Positions 38,300 to 48,840 of a stretch of 64,000 nucleotides of DNA are shown here, piece by piece. Below the pieces are notes generated by a model. That model worked only from the letters and a program-made list of their open reading frames with translations, did not search any database and was not told the origin of the DNA. The position numbers and the translations under genes are program-made. This stretch comes from SZUA-36 sp963749115. GTDB lineage: Bacteria; Pseudomonadota; Gammaproteobacteria; Xanthomonadales; SZUA-36. The stretch's first letter is position 1. The number at the start of each line of letters is the position of its first letter. The DNA lies in the NCBI GenBank assembly GCA_963749115.1, contig CAVVLP010000007.1, positions 62,001 to 126,000 of the forward strand, in the 5' to 3' direction.

Positions 38300-39952
38300 T
38301 TACCCATCAATCTCATACTCGAATTCTCTAAGAAATGGTTCCAGTTTCGGTAGTAACGGGGCAAATTGTTTGTGATAGTTTTTCCACCTGCCAATTGCGC
38401 GGGTGTGGACGGGTTCGGTCACTGCGACATAGCTTGGTGTGGCAATCACACGCTCTTTTGCACCTTGATGGAACTGCAAAATGTCGGGTTCCCAGTCAAG
38501 ACCCAAATAATCAATGAGTCGTTTCGCTTCAAACTCAAAATTCTGAACGGTATCCTCATATCGAACAGTGATATGAGATAAGGAAATTATGTCACGAAAA
38601 TGCAGCCATGCACCCATTACCTGTGTATAAAAATTCACGGTCCGGTCGAGTGCCAGAAAATGAATCATTGCAGAATTGAGTTTGAAGTCCTGCATAAAAC
38701 TGCTGAGACAGCAATCACGAGGGTCTCTTAATGCGACAATTATTTTCGCCTCCGGGAATACAAGGTTAATTAACCCAATGTTCATGATATTGAGTGGTAA
38801 TTTATCAATAATCATTTTTGATCCAATGGGTGACTGTTGATCTGCTTCAACTTTTTCGCGGTAGGTTTTGCGCAGTTGCAGGATAGATTTGGCATCAAGT
38901 TGGTCTGCCATCAATCCAAGATCCGGATTTGCGCCGACAATCCGTACCCATTCCATACGCACGTGTTCCATGTAGGGCTGTTCATCTGTTGTACATATAC
39001 CGCTGTGGGCAGCCAGGATTTGTTCGGTCATTGTGGTTCCGGAACGGGGAAACCCCACGAGAAATGCAGGAGTCCATGAATCATCCTTAAAATCCACGGG
39101 CTTCCATTTCTTGAGCCTTTCTTCTGTCAACCCCTGGATATACGCGGCAAGCAAACTTGTCCTTAATCCAAGCTGGAACTTCTGGGTTTTGGGGTTACGG
39201 GCAGCCTCAAGTCCACTTTGTGCAAATGCCTCGTATGCCTGGTCATAGTCCTTGAGTTTGTCGAGTACCCGCCCTAGTTCACCAAATATCTGTGCTCTTA
39301 ACTCAGGTTGTAAGCCGGGTGCCTGGATGGTTTCCCGCAAAATATCCCTTGCCCGTTCATAATCGCCATTCCGGGCAAGCAGTTTGGCTTCCTGGTAATT
39401 GAGATATTTAGTTTGAGGACTGGCAATTCGCGCCAGTCTATTTGCTTCAAGCGCATCATCTATCCGATGTAATTTCTCGTAACAGTTTGCGACAAACACG
39501 TAAGACCTGGCACCCTCTGGTCCCATTTTTACAGCACGCTTTGCCCATTCGAGAGATTCCTCTACTTTGCCTGCGTTAAAGAGCATCACGGTAAACTCGT
39601 TAATAAAGGTCAGGTTATCAGGCTCTAGCTTTAGTGCTAGTCTGGCCACTTCCAACGCACGTTCGCTTTGTCCAAGCTCTGCCAGGCACAGCCACAGCCC
39701 GGAAACAGCGCGTACTTCATGGGGCCGGGATCGAAGAAGTTCTTCATATATCTTTTTTGCCTCCTGATACCGCCCTGAATTGCACAGGTTCATCGCTTCT
39801 GTATACACCTGCTGTGAAGATGGTGCTGGATTGGCACCTGTCTTTGCAGCGACAACAGAAGATTGTGCCAGGTTCCCACAACACTTCTTGTACTTCTTCC
39901 CGCTGCCACAAGGGCAAGGGGCATTGCGTGAAATTTGTTTTTCAGACATCAT
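38300..39952 (-). CDS. SEC-C / TPR / sulfotransferase multidomain protein
   Basis: A 550-residue protein with three modules. First is an N-terminal SEC-C zinc-binding motif (NAPCPCGSGKKYKKCCG, residues about 10-26), then TPR-type repeats to about residue 260, and finally a sulfotransferase domain (PAPS 5'-phosphosulfate loop GFPRSGTTMTEQI near residue 299, 3'-phosphate motif ALRDPRDCCLSSF). Such TPR-sulfotransferases (Sulfotransfer_3 type) are numerous in some marine gammaproteobacteria; acceptor unknown, no signal peptide, so probably cytoplasmic. The SEC-C motif, known from the SecA tail, is an unusual addition. Confidence 0.88.
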   Translation of the reverse strand: MMSEKQISRNAPCPCGSGKKYKKCCGNLAQSSVVAAKTGANPAPSSQQVYTEAMNLCNSGRYQEAKKIYEELLRSRPHEVRAVSGLWLCLAELGQSERALEVARLALKLEPDNLTFINEFTVMLFNAGKVEESLEWAKRAVKMGPEGARSYVFVANCYEKLHRIDDALEANRLARIASPQTKYLNYQEAKLLARNGDYERARDILRETIQAPGLQPELRAQIFGELGRVLDKLKDYDQAYEAFAQSGLEAARNPKTQKFQLGLRTSLLAAYIQGLTEERLKKWKPVDFKDDSWTPAFLVGFPRSGTTMTEQILAAHSGICTTDEQPYMEHVRMEWVRIVGANPDLGLMADQLDAKSILQLRKTYREKVEADQQSPIGSKMIIDKLPLNIMNIGLINLVFPEAKIIVALRDPRDCCLSSFMQDFKLNSAMIHFLALDRTVNFYTQVMGAWLHFRDIISLSHITVRYEDTVQNFEFEAKRLIDYLGLDWEPDILQFHQGAKERVIATPSYVAVTEPVHTRAIGRWKNYHKQFAPLLPKLEPFLREFEYEIDG

Positions 39953-40145
39953 TCGATAATTCCGAAACTGTTACCAAAAATAACAACCGGACCGCACTGA
40001 TTTTCTGCAAGCTTTGCCAGGAACTGGAGAATGTTCATTGTACTTTCCTCTCGTGATGAATTTGATACGGTCTCCCGCTAACTATACGTATAACATGCAC
40101 TACCGGTCTACTTAATCCGGAACCCCGTTGTATGAAGTAAAGTCC

Positions 40146-40188
40146 ATGGCCCATGCCAGTTTCTCGAACGGTTCCCGGTCTCACCTTC
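40146..40188 (-). repeat. Partial repeat, copy C, matching 10055-10097
   Basis: Read on the minus strand, 38 of 43 bases match the segment of copy A at 10055-10097 (core GGTGAGACCGGGAA, then CGAGAA and TGGGCCATG). It lies in the 322-bp gap between the divergent sulfotransferase and ECF sigma genes; the rest of that gap has no recognisable gene. Confidence 0.7.
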
Positions 40189-40274
40189 TTGCACATTTTG
40201 TGCATGGGCATGTTAACTTTCCCGTATACAAGTTATTTTTTAAACCCTTTCTGCTGGTTTACATCTAAAAGTAC

Positions 40275-40868
40275 ATGGGAGGAATGCAAGCGGTGACATC
40301 GTGGCGGCACGACAAGACAGATTTGTCAGCTACCGAAAAACTTTGGGTCGATAAGGCCCGGGCTGGAGATCAGCTTGCATTCGAGAAGCTTTACCGCAGT
40401 CACTGCGACAGGATTTACGGGCTTTGCTGGCGTATGTGTGGTGGTGACAGGGCACTGGCGGAAGATATGGTGCAGGAGGCGTTTGTCAGGGCATGGAACA
40501 AGCTTCACCTTTTCAGAGGTGACAGCAAGTTCGGAACCTGGTTGCATCGGTTGGCTGTTAACGTTGTCTTGAGTGATCGCCGCATCCGGGTGAAGCGCTT
40601 GCAACGTGAACAGACGTTCAGTGATGACATTGAGCGTGTACAGGTTGGTGATCGCGACGTATATGCGGGTTTGAGGAAAGATCTCGAGGCCGCCATCGCC
40701 GGACTGCCCGAAAGAGCGAGAACCGTGCTGGTTTTGTATGACATCGAAGGTTACCAGCACAACGAAATTGCAGAAATGACCGGAATGGCGGTCGGTTCTT
40801 CCAAGGCACAGTTACACCGTGCGCGGAAGATGGTTCAGGAAATACTAAAGGACTCTGAAAGTATCTGA
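40275..40868 (+). CDS. ECF-type RNA polymerase sigma factor
   Basis: A 197-residue sigma-70 family factor of the ECF class. Region 2 shows LYRSHCDRIYGLCWRM and AEDMVQEAFVRAWNKLHLFR, and region 4 shows LPERARTVLVLYDIEGYQHN and EIAEMTGMAVGSSKAQLHRAR. It is the first gene of an operon with a membrane anti-sigma-like protein and a DUF4097 protein, a common arrangement for cell-envelope stress regulons. Confidence 0.93.
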   Translation: MGGMQAVTSWRHDKTDLSATEKLWVDKARAGDQLAFEKLYRSHCDRIYGLCWRMCGGDRALAEDMVQEAFVRAWNKLHLFRGDSKFGTWLHRLAVNVVLSDRRIRVKRLQREQTFSDDIERVQVGDRDVYAGLRKDLEAAIAGLPERARTVLVLYDIEGYQHNEIAEMTGMAVGSSKAQLHRARKMVQEILKDSESI

Positions 40869-40876
40869 AGGATGTT

Positions 40877-41425
40877 GTGAGAGAAATGAAAGAAACAGAA
40901 TTAACAAGCGCTATCGGGTCATTGCCCCGCAGCATGAAACCACAACGGGACTTGTGGCCTGGTATCAGCGAGCGGCTCGATACGGTTGAGCGGGAGAATA
41001 ATGTGCAATACAAGGCACCGTTCTGGCGTACCCCGGCGATGGCTGCAGCAGTTTTATTGGCCCTGGCCACCGGTATTTTCATCGGTCGCGGGATGGATAC
41101 GGGTTCAGCTGGTCAAATGTCAGAAACCGTGCAGGAATATGCCTTGATCGGTACCGTGAAAGCCACCGAACTGGAGTACCAGGCAGCCTTTAGTGAACTG
41201 GTGCCACTTGATTATTCCGGGTTGCGTCTCGAAGGCGAGGAACCGGATGCGCTGCGGGGAAGCTGGGAGGCTCTGTTACAGGCAGAATCCTCATTGCTGG
41301 CTGCTTTGCAGCAATACCCGTCAAATGTTTATTTAAATGGAAAATTACTGGATTTAAGATCGCAACAATTACAGTTCGTAAAACGACTGGCATTGCTTGA
41401 ACAGAATAATTGGAGAAGGACATGA
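40877..41425 (+). CDS. Putative membrane anti-sigma factor
   Basis: A 182-residue protein with a single transmembrane helix (PAMAAAVLLALATGIFIG, about residues 52-70). A short cytoplasmic N-terminal region precedes the helix and a helical, probably periplasmic C-terminus follows. It has no zinc anti-sigma HxxxCxxC motif, so it is a diverged member; assignment rests on its place 8 bases after the ECF sigma gene and on its topology. GTG 40877 has AAGGAT at good spacing; ATG 40886 is the alternative start. Confidence 0.7.
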   Translation: MREMKETELTSAIGSLPRSMKPQRDLWPGISERLDTVERENNVQYKAPFWRTPAMAAAVLLALATGIFIGRGMDTGSAGQMSETVQEYALIGTVKATELEYQAAFSELVPLDYSGLRLEGEEPDALRGSWEALLQAESSLLAALQQYPSNVYLNGKLLDLRSQQLQFVKRLALLEQNNWRRT

Positions 41426-42301
41426 AAGTGGGATACCTGAAGTTAACGGCGGTTTTATTGATGCTTGCATCGGTATCCGCTTTTGCCGGGCAGTCTGTGG
41501 ATGAAAGTTGGGATATTGATGCGGATGCCACGGTTTCTATCGAAAATATTGCCGGAAGTATTGAAATACAGGGTTGGGATCGGAACGAAGCCCGTCTGAC
41601 CGGCGAACTTGGAAACAGTGTGGATGAGCTGGAAATCAGTGCGAGTGATTCCAGCCTGATAATCAATGTGGCCAACCGCAATGAAAGAAATGTAGATAAC
41701 ACCGAGCTGAAATTGATGATTCCGAAGGGTGCCAGTATTGATGCTGATGCAGTCAGTGCGGATATTGATGTTTCGGGTCTGGATAATGAAAAACTGACGG
41801 CTTCCTCGGTCAGCGGTGACGTGGACGTCAGCGCGTCAAGTCGTCGGGTTTCTATTGAATCTGTCAGTGGTGATGTTGAATTTAGCGGTCAATACGGTAC
41901 GTATTTCCGCCGAATCAGTATCGGGTGACATTGACTTATCCGGCATCTCCGGGGAAGTTTCAGCCACCACGGTATCCGGTGACATGGAATTACAGGCCGG
42001 TCTGATTGACAGCGGGAAATTTGAGACAGTTTCCGGTGACATGACAGCAACCGCAGAAATTTCCGGCAACGGTAAGTTGACTGCCGAGAGTATGAGCGGT
42101 GATGTGACCATCATTTTACCGGCGTCCCAGTCCGGTGTGTTCAAAGCCGAAAGCTTCAGTGGCCGGATCAGCACTGATTTCGGTTCAGTTGATCATGCGA
42201 AACACGGTCCTGGCAGTCATTTGAAGTATGTGGCCGGTAGTGGTGGTGCTGAAGTCCGGGTTGAAAGTTTCAGTGGTAATATCAAGTTGAAGCATGACTA
42301 A
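41422..42301 (+). CDS. DUF4097 family beta-strand repeat protein, one frameshift
   Basis: Exported protein of about 292 residues. A signal peptide (LLMLASVSAFAG) is followed by repeated strands of the type SVSGDV and SVSGDI (AESVSGDIDLSGISGEV, ETVSGDMTATAE), the DUF4097 solenoid. An extra base near 41891 splits it. ATG 41422 overlaps the end of the anti-sigma gene. In similar operons these proteins are putative surface/periplasmic sensors or adhesins linked to envelope stress; role here inferred from position. Confidence 0.85.
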
Positions 42302-42326
42302 AGATCATAACGCAGTCAGGAGTGAT

Positions 42327-42356
42327 AAACCCCGGTTAGAAGCCGGGGTTTTTTTT
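42327..42356 (+). terminator. Rho-independent terminator after the ECF operon
   Basis: Stem AAACCCCGG/CCGGGGTTT with a 7-nt loop and a T8 tract, 26 bases after the DUF4097 stop. The following 445 bases (to 42801) are AT-rich and hold no gene I can support; they should contain the promoter of the TonB-dependent receptor. Confidence 0.88.
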
Positions 42357-42801
42357 GAGCGCCCCGATGAGTGTTCAACATCAGCAATCAAGCATGCTTA
42401 ATGCCGCCAGTTCACGAATGGCTTTTGTCGTGAGAGGGTAGTTCTGACCAGGGTGGCATATCCGGGATTAGTCCGGTTTAACATTTCCACAAAGTCTATT
42501 TGTTAAGATGTTCGTTAATTCGATGTAAACACCCTTCAATGGGCGGTCATAACTTGCAAAAGTTGGATAATCAGGTACTTAAATGTGCCTGGGCTGCGGC
42601 TAAAAAAAGGGTGCTTTTTGAATTAAATTAATGTAAATTTAACATCTGAGACTATAACTTAAGCCTGAAATAGCAATCTTCCTGATAAGTTGTTGTTTTT
42701 ATTGTTGTTATTTTAGGTAGTAAAAAAGCCGTCATTAGTTTTTGGGCGTAAGTTAACAAGAACCACTGACAAAAAAATTGTTAAATCTAGGAGAAATAGT
42801 A

Positions 42802-45655
42802 ATGCAACATAAAAAGCTACTGAGTCTCGCGGTATCTTCCGCACTAGGACTTACAGCATCGTTGATGGCCACGGGAGTTGCCGTGGCACAGGAAGATCAG
42901 GATGAGAATGCTGAAGACTTGTTAGAAGAAGTGATCGTAACCGGTTCACGTATTGCGACAGTAGACGGCTTTGGCCGCACCAGCCCGGTAACTGTAGTCG
43001 GTATGGACGCAAATTGAGTCTACCGGTCTGACCCGTGTTGAAGATATTTTGAACAGCCTTCCCCAGGTTGAAACCGCCCTGCATTCATTTGATGCCAATG
43101 GTATCTCTGGTACCGCGTCAATTGATCTTGCGTGGACTGGGTTCCTTCCGGACACTGGTACTGATGAACGGTCGTCGTTTGCAGCCAGGTGGTGTTTCGG
43201 CCACATCTGTGGACGTTAACCAGATTCCTTCCGCCATGATTGAGCGTGTTGAAGTACTGACCGGTGGTGCATCAGCCACTTATGGTGCTGACGCTGTGGC
43301 GGGTGTTGTCAACTTCATCATGCGTCGTGTTACAGGTGTTGAAATCAGTGCCGGTATCAGTGGTTACCAGCATAAAAATGACAACAAGTACCTTACGGAA
43401 CTGATGGATAGAAGGGATTTTGAATATCCTACAGGCAGTTCCGGTATTGATGGACAGGCCTATAACATCGATCTCGTTATCGGTGGTGATTTTGATGATG
43501 GCAGAGGTAATGCGACCGTTTACGCGACCTGGCGTAAAAACCAGGAATTGCTGCAGGCGGAACGCGACTATTCAAGCTGTGCATTGAACGGTGCAGGTAC
43601 ATCGTGCGGTGGTTCAGCCAATGCGATCGTTCCAAACTTTTTCATCGCCCCATCAGTCGATGGTGTATCTGATTACAGCGTTTCCGAATTCCTTTCACTG
43701 CAACCGGATAACTCGCTGCACGCCTTACGATGGCTCTAATGTTTACAACTATGCGCCCGTCAACCATTTCATGCGCCCTGATGAGCGTTGGTCAATGGGT
43801 GCGTTTGTCGATTATGAAATCAATGAACACGCCATCGCCTATCTGGAAACAAACTTTGCAAATGACCGTACCTTTGGCCAGATCGCCGAATCAGGTACCT
43901 TCTTCGCGACTGAGTATTTCCTGCCGGCGGACAACAGCGTATTTTCACAGGGATTCGCTGACTCGCTGCAAGAGTACTGGCCGGGCGCTGAACAGTTTGG
44001 TATCTATATCGGTAAGCGTAATGTTGAAGGCGGGCCTCGTCGCCAGGACTTCGACCACAGCGGTTTCCGTATCGTAGGCGGTCTTAAAGGCGCAATTAAC
44101 GACGATTGGGATTACGATATCTCTTATCTGTATGGCTCGACTTCGTCCAGCCAGTCTTACCAGAATGACATGTTGACCGCTGCAATCGGTATTGCGGTTG
44201 ACGGTGACGCGTGTGCCGCCACCCCGGGTTGTATACCTTACGAGGTATTTACCTACCAGGGTGTAACAGAAGAGGCAGCTGCTGCACTTCTTGGCACAGC
44301 CATTTCAACTGGTAAAACATCCACCCGTGTTATCAATGGTTACGTAACCGGTGATACCGGCTGGAATATCGGTAATGCAGATTCCATCATGGTTGCTGGC
44401 CGGTTGGGAACATCGTACGGAAGCTTACGAGCGTATTTCCGACACCACCTTCCAACAAGGTGCGTTGGCTGGTCAGGGTGGACCGACAACGGGTATTTCC
44501 GGTTCATACAATGTTTTGGAATTCTTTGGCGAAGCCAACATTCCATTGCTGACAAATGTAACGGGCGCCCAGGCACTTAACCTCGATTTGGCCTACCGCT
44601 ATTCAGATTACAGCACCAGTGGCGGAACCAGCACCTACCGTGCCGGTTTTGACTGGCAGCCGATTGATATGGTGCGTGTTCGTGTTGGTTACAACCGCGC
44701 GGTTCGTGCTCCGAACGTTGCTGAACTGTTTGCGGCTCAGTCCCTCGGTCTGTGGACCGGTGCTGATCCTTGCTCCGGTGCTTCCCCAATTTATACCGAA
44801 GCACAGTGCGCCCTTACAGGTGTGACATCTGGTCAGTATGGCACCATTGTTGCAAGCCCTGCGGGTCAGTATAACGGCCTGTTTGGTGGTAACCCGCTGC
44901 TTGATCCTGAAAAAGCTGATACCTGGACCGCCGGTATAGTTATCAACCCGATGGATACCATGACGATTTCGGTCGATTACTGGAGGATCGATATTGATGA
45001 CACCATCAGTAATATTGGTGCAACAACGATCATCGAGCAGTGTGGTTTATTCGGTGTGTTGTGTGACCAGATTAATCGTAATCCTTCAACCGGTGACCTC
45101 TGGAGGGGTACTTCTGGTTTTGTGGCTGATACCAACATTAACCTTGGTAGCAATAAGTGGGAAGGTATCGATTTGGCCTTTAACTGGTCAACCGATTGGG
45201 CCGCTGGTACCTGGACTACCAATATGCTTGGTACCTATGCGATGACCAAGGAAACCCAGCCATTGGCTGATCCCGACTCAGCCTATGATTGTAAGGGTCT
45301 TATCAGCGTACGTTGCTACCCGTCACCAAAATGGCGTCATACGCTTTCAGTTGACTATGACTCAAATGAGTGGTGGTCAGCGGGTATGAGATGGCGTTAT
45401 TTCGAAGGTGTTGACTATGATGGTGGAACAGACGTAATTGCCCAGGATAACATGAGCAAGTCTCAGAACTACATTGATCTGAACGCTGTTTTCCGCTTCA
45501 TGGAAAATAATGACATCGTGCTTGGTGTCAATAATGTGTTTGACAAAGAGCCACCAATGATCGGTGGCACGCTGTCTAACAATGCCAATACGATTGCAGG
45601 TTTTTACGACACATTGGGTCGTTACTTCTTCGCACAGGCAACCTTCCGTTTCTAA
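42802..45655 (+). CDS. TonB-dependent outer-membrane receptor, four frameshifts
   Basis: Outer-membrane receptor of about 950 residues. ATG 42802 follows a strong AGGAG; the signal peptide ends near VAVAQ, then a TonB-box-like region leads into EEVIVTGSRI. The plug has DLRGLG, LMNGRRLQP and ATYGADAVAGVVNFI, and the barrel ends with the terminal aromatic QATFRF needed for assembly. It belongs to the large marine family with no clear siderophore signature; substrate may be a plant or algal glycan or peptide, undecided. Extra bases near 43012, 43130, 43719 and 44398 break the frame; removing each restores the protein. Confidence 0.88.
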
Positions 45656-45678
45656 GTCATAAGAAACAAGCTAGAACT

Positions 45679-45708
45679 GAAAGCGGGCCATTGGCCCGCT
45701 TTCTTTTT
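45679..45708 (+). terminator. Rho-independent terminator after the TonB receptor
   Basis: Stem GAAAGCGGGCC/GGCCCGCTTTC, 3-nt loop, then TTTTT, 24 bases after the receptor stop. Confidence 0.88.
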
Positions 45709-45794
45709 GGCCCCACTTTATTTCGGCCGCACTTTCTTTCAGGTGGCAGAGAAAGTATTCTAGGTCACTTCTATAAAGGCTATTCCTCGCTTCA

Positions 45795-47267
45795 ATGACA
45801 AAAGATTCAGATATTCGGTCACTGTTCAAACGCGCGGGAAATAACCTGTCAGCGATCGACCAAATTGCCAACCACCTGCACCAAAGCCGATTACCCCTGG
45901 AACATGCTCTTGGAGCCTATAAAGAATACCTGGCGTATAAGCCAGACTCGGCCAATGCTACGTTTAACTATGCCTACTATCTTTCCAAGGACGGTCAATT
46001 TGAGGCTGCGGTCGACAGGTATCAACGTGCGCTGAAGCTGGGTATAGATACTCCCGAAGAGGTGCATCTCAACATTGCCAACATCTGCATGGATCACCTT
46101 AAAAGTAGTGAAAAGGCAAGGACCCACCTGCAACAGGCTCTCAAGCTTAACCCCGGTTACGCCAGTGCGTATTACAACCTGGGCAATTTGTCAGAAACCG
46201 AAGGCAACAGGGATGAGGCGCACCGTTGTTTTGAGCAATGTCTGAAGTTGGACCCGGCCAATGAGTCCGCCTTGGCACGTCTGGCAGACGCTCACATTTT
46301 CGTTGATGAGGAAGACCCGTTGCTGGCCAGGCTGAGCGTGGTTGCTCAAAATAGCAAAAATTGTGACGTGCATTTCACACTCGGCCGGGCCTATGACAAG
46401 CTGGCTTTGTTCGAACGGGCATGGCAGCACTTTTCGATGGCTAATCAACTGGATAGACCAAGCTTGCCCACTTACCGGCAAGAAGTAACTGAAGCAGAGT
46501 TTCATCGCATCAGGTCGCAGTGTAGCTATCAATGGCTCTCGCGTTTTGAGGGCCTGTCCGATGAAACCGTCTTTATATGCGGAATGTTTCGGAGCGGGTC
46601 AACACTGCTGGAGCAATTTCTCGCCGCACATCCGCGTTTTGTTGCAGGTGGGGAAAGTGAATTTTTTCCGCGCCTGGTAGCGAAAGAATTTCGCAATTAT
46701 CCTGAAGGCCTGGATAGTCTAACAACAGGGAAGGCCCATTCATGGAAAGCGCAACATGCCGCGCAATCAAGGAAGTTTTTTGGTGATTCAATCAGGATCA
46801 CTGACAAGCGTCCCGACAATTTTTTGCACATTGGACTCATCAAGGCAGTCCTGCCATCGGCAAAATTCGTGGTAACAGAGCGCGACTGGCGCGATGTCGC
46901 TACCTCGGTCTATTCAACGCGTCTTGGACCAGGGCAAAGCTACGCTACAAGCCTAAGTGATATTCGTCACTACATTGCCCTTCAGAAGAATCTGGTTGAC
47001 CACTGGCAGTCCATACTGGGTACTGACTTGATACGTGTTCGTTACGAGGATCTGGTTACTGAACCAAGGGATACGATAACACGATTATTGGAGTGTCTCG
47101 GAGAGGACTGGGACGAGTGCTGTTTGTCTTTCAACAAGTTGAAGAACACGGTACAAACCGCCAGTGTGTGGCAGGTCAGAGAACCGCTTCACACCAATTC
47201 AATTGGCCGTTGGAAGAATTACGAACAACATTTTGAGCATGCTTTCGGTGTTGATGAAGACTCCTGA
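45795..47267 (+). CDS. TPR-sulfotransferase
   Basis: A 490-residue protein. TPR repeats at residues about 30-240 (for example YKPDSANATFNYAYYLSKDG, LNPGYASAYYNLGNLSE) are followed by a sulfotransferase domain with PAPS loop MFRSGSTLLEQFL near residue 262 and second motif VTERDWRDVATSVY. It lies just downstream of the TonB-dependent receptor but after a terminator. No signal peptide. Probably cytoplasmic, acting on a small molecule or a nascent surface component; the TPR part may bind the acceptor. Confidence 0.9.
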   Translation: MTKDSDIRSLFKRAGNNLSAIDQIANHLHQSRLPLEHALGAYKEYLAYKPDSANATFNYAYYLSKDGQFEAAVDRYQRALKLGIDTPEEVHLNIANICMDHLKSSEKARTHLQQALKLNPGYASAYYNLGNLSETEGNRDEAHRCFEQCLKLDPANESALARLADAHIFVDEEDPLLARLSVVAQNSKNCDVHFTLGRAYDKLALFERAWQHFSMANQLDRPSLPTYRQEVTEAEFHRIRSQCSYQWLSRFEGLSDETVFICGMFRSGSTLLEQFLAAHPRFVAGGESEFFPRLVAKEFRNYPEGLDSLTTGKAHSWKAQHAAQSRKFFGDSIRITDKRPDNFLHIGLIKAVLPSAKFVVTERDWRDVATSVYSTRLGPGQSYATSLSDIRHYIALQKNLVDHWQSILGTDLIRVRYEDLVTEPRDTITRLLECLGEDWDECCLSFNKLKNTVQTASVWQVREPLHTNSIGRWKNYEQHFEHAFGVDEDS

Positions 47268-47316
47268 AAGCAGGTACCCGGGCCCATCAGATGTGGACCC
47301 ATGGTGCTCTTAACCG

Positions 47317-48552
47317 TTAGTTATTATCTTTGCGTTCGGGGTCTGAATCGGGATTGGAATCTGGGTCAGAATCAACCGGTACTTCACCCAACTCTTCCAT
47401 CGTTACATTCGCTTTTTCATAATTTGTAGCTTCACGTTTCAAATTGAGTTCAAGCAATATTGTCAGCAATTCCGGGTCAATACGCTGCATCGGTTTTGCT
47501 TTTGCTGCCATCGACGAAGACCCGGCACCGACGGCGGCGCCCATAACTACACCATCCACCGATGAGGTGCTTTTTACAGAATCCAGCAAAGCTGCATTGC
47601 TATCCCCAAAGGAGGCACCCAGATCACGGTAGGTACCGCCCAGGTCAGTCACTGTCCAGTCGTTGATGTCCGGCTTCAATGTTGACGCTGACTGTAGCTC
47701 TGTTCGTTCAGGCTGTTCCAGGTATGTCAAAAAGTGCTTGGATAAATCTGATTTAAAATCAGGGAAAAACACCCTGTTACGATCATATAGACTGGATACT
47801 CGGAAGACTTTTTCATCCTTACTGTAAGTGCCACGGTTGGAATTAATAAACTCGTTGGCATTGTTCTTCAAGGCACGACGCACGTCGGGACCGGTATAGG
47901 CCTTTTTGCGGATGTTCGGACCGCCGATTATCCCCTGGTAAAGACCGTAAATGATCAATGGATCATTGTCATAGTTGTTTTTCAGAATGGTGTACTGGAT
48001 ATCGTCCAGGCTCAACGGTATCCCTGCCACATTAAGAATTTTTTTAGACAACACTGATTTCTTACCCACCAGCAACTTTTTGAGGTTGCGTTGTGGGTAC
48101 ACCTTGATAATCTCATTCAGGATAGTGACGTTATACAGGTTCAACCAGTAGGCCAGTTGCTCATCGCGGGAAAAGTATTCGAGGGGTGCCTCGGTCGGTA
48201 ACTGCTCGAGACTTTTCTGAATGGCTTCAAGAAATTGTTGGGCCTCTTCATTGTTACTAAATGACTCGTAATAGAAACGGTTGCCCTCATTCGCGGTTGA
48301 TCTTTTGACACTGGTCTTCATCCGCGTACCCAGGGATGCCTGGCTGGGTGCAGCTTTCTCGCGGGTAGACCGGCCGACATCAACGACCACTGTTTTCAAC
48401 AAATTAGTCAGATCATCATAGTTGATCGTGTACTTCGAATTATCATCAAAGCGCTGGAATGGTTCGGGTACTGGAGACCCGGCGGCATTTGCCAGTTCGA
48501 ATATTGTCAAAAATCCAAAAAAAATAAGTATCACTACAAGAGTTCGCTTCAT
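47317..48552 (-). CDS. DUF547 domain-containing secreted protein
   Basis: A 411-residue protein with signal peptide (VVILIFFGFLTIFELANAAG). The DUF547 core is clear: AYWLNLYNVTILNEII, GIPLSLDDIQYTILKNN, LYQGIIGGPNIRKKAY. DUF547 is related to transglutaminase-like or cysteine-peptidase folds, without known reaction. C-terminal tail is Asp/Pro/Ser-rich with repeats DSDPDSNPDSDP, likely disordered. Confidence 0.88.
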   Translation of the reverse strand: MKRTLVVILIFFGFLTIFELANAAGSPVPEPFQRFDDNSKYTINYDDLTNLLKTVVVDVGRSTREKAAPSQASLGTRMKTSVKRSTANEGNRFYYESFSNNEEAQQFLEAIQKSLEQLPTEAPLEYFSRDEQLAYWLNLYNVTILNEIIKVYPQRNLKKLLVGKKSVLSKKILNVAGIPLSLDDIQYTILKNNYDNDPLIIYGLYQGIIGGPNIRKKAYTGPDVRRALKNNANEFINSNRGTYSKDEKVFRVSSLYDRNRVFFPDFKSDLSKHFLTYLEQPERTELQSASTLKPDINDWTVTDLGGTYRDLGASFGDSNAALLDSVKSTSSVDGVVMGAAVGAGSSSMAAKAKPMQRIDPELLTILLELNLKREATNYEKANVTMEELGEVPVDSDPDSNPDSDPERKDNN

Positions 48553-48840
48553 AAGGATAACTCCGTATCTTGAGATTTTATTACATCACAAAATCCATCA
48601 GGAGGATACGTTTGACGAAGTTCATGACGGTCTGAAGAAAGAAATTCAGGTTAGATGCCAATAGGCGTATGCTAGAAACCGAAAAAAATAGAAAACTTAA
48701 ATCACAATCAATACATACAAAATACTGATCAAATCGTGAGTATCTGATAACCTGTGCTGACAAATATGATCTTTTTTGTGGATGAAACAAACCAGCGGAC
48801 CGGCTAATACCGGGTAGTATTTTCGGGAAGAATATTAGGA

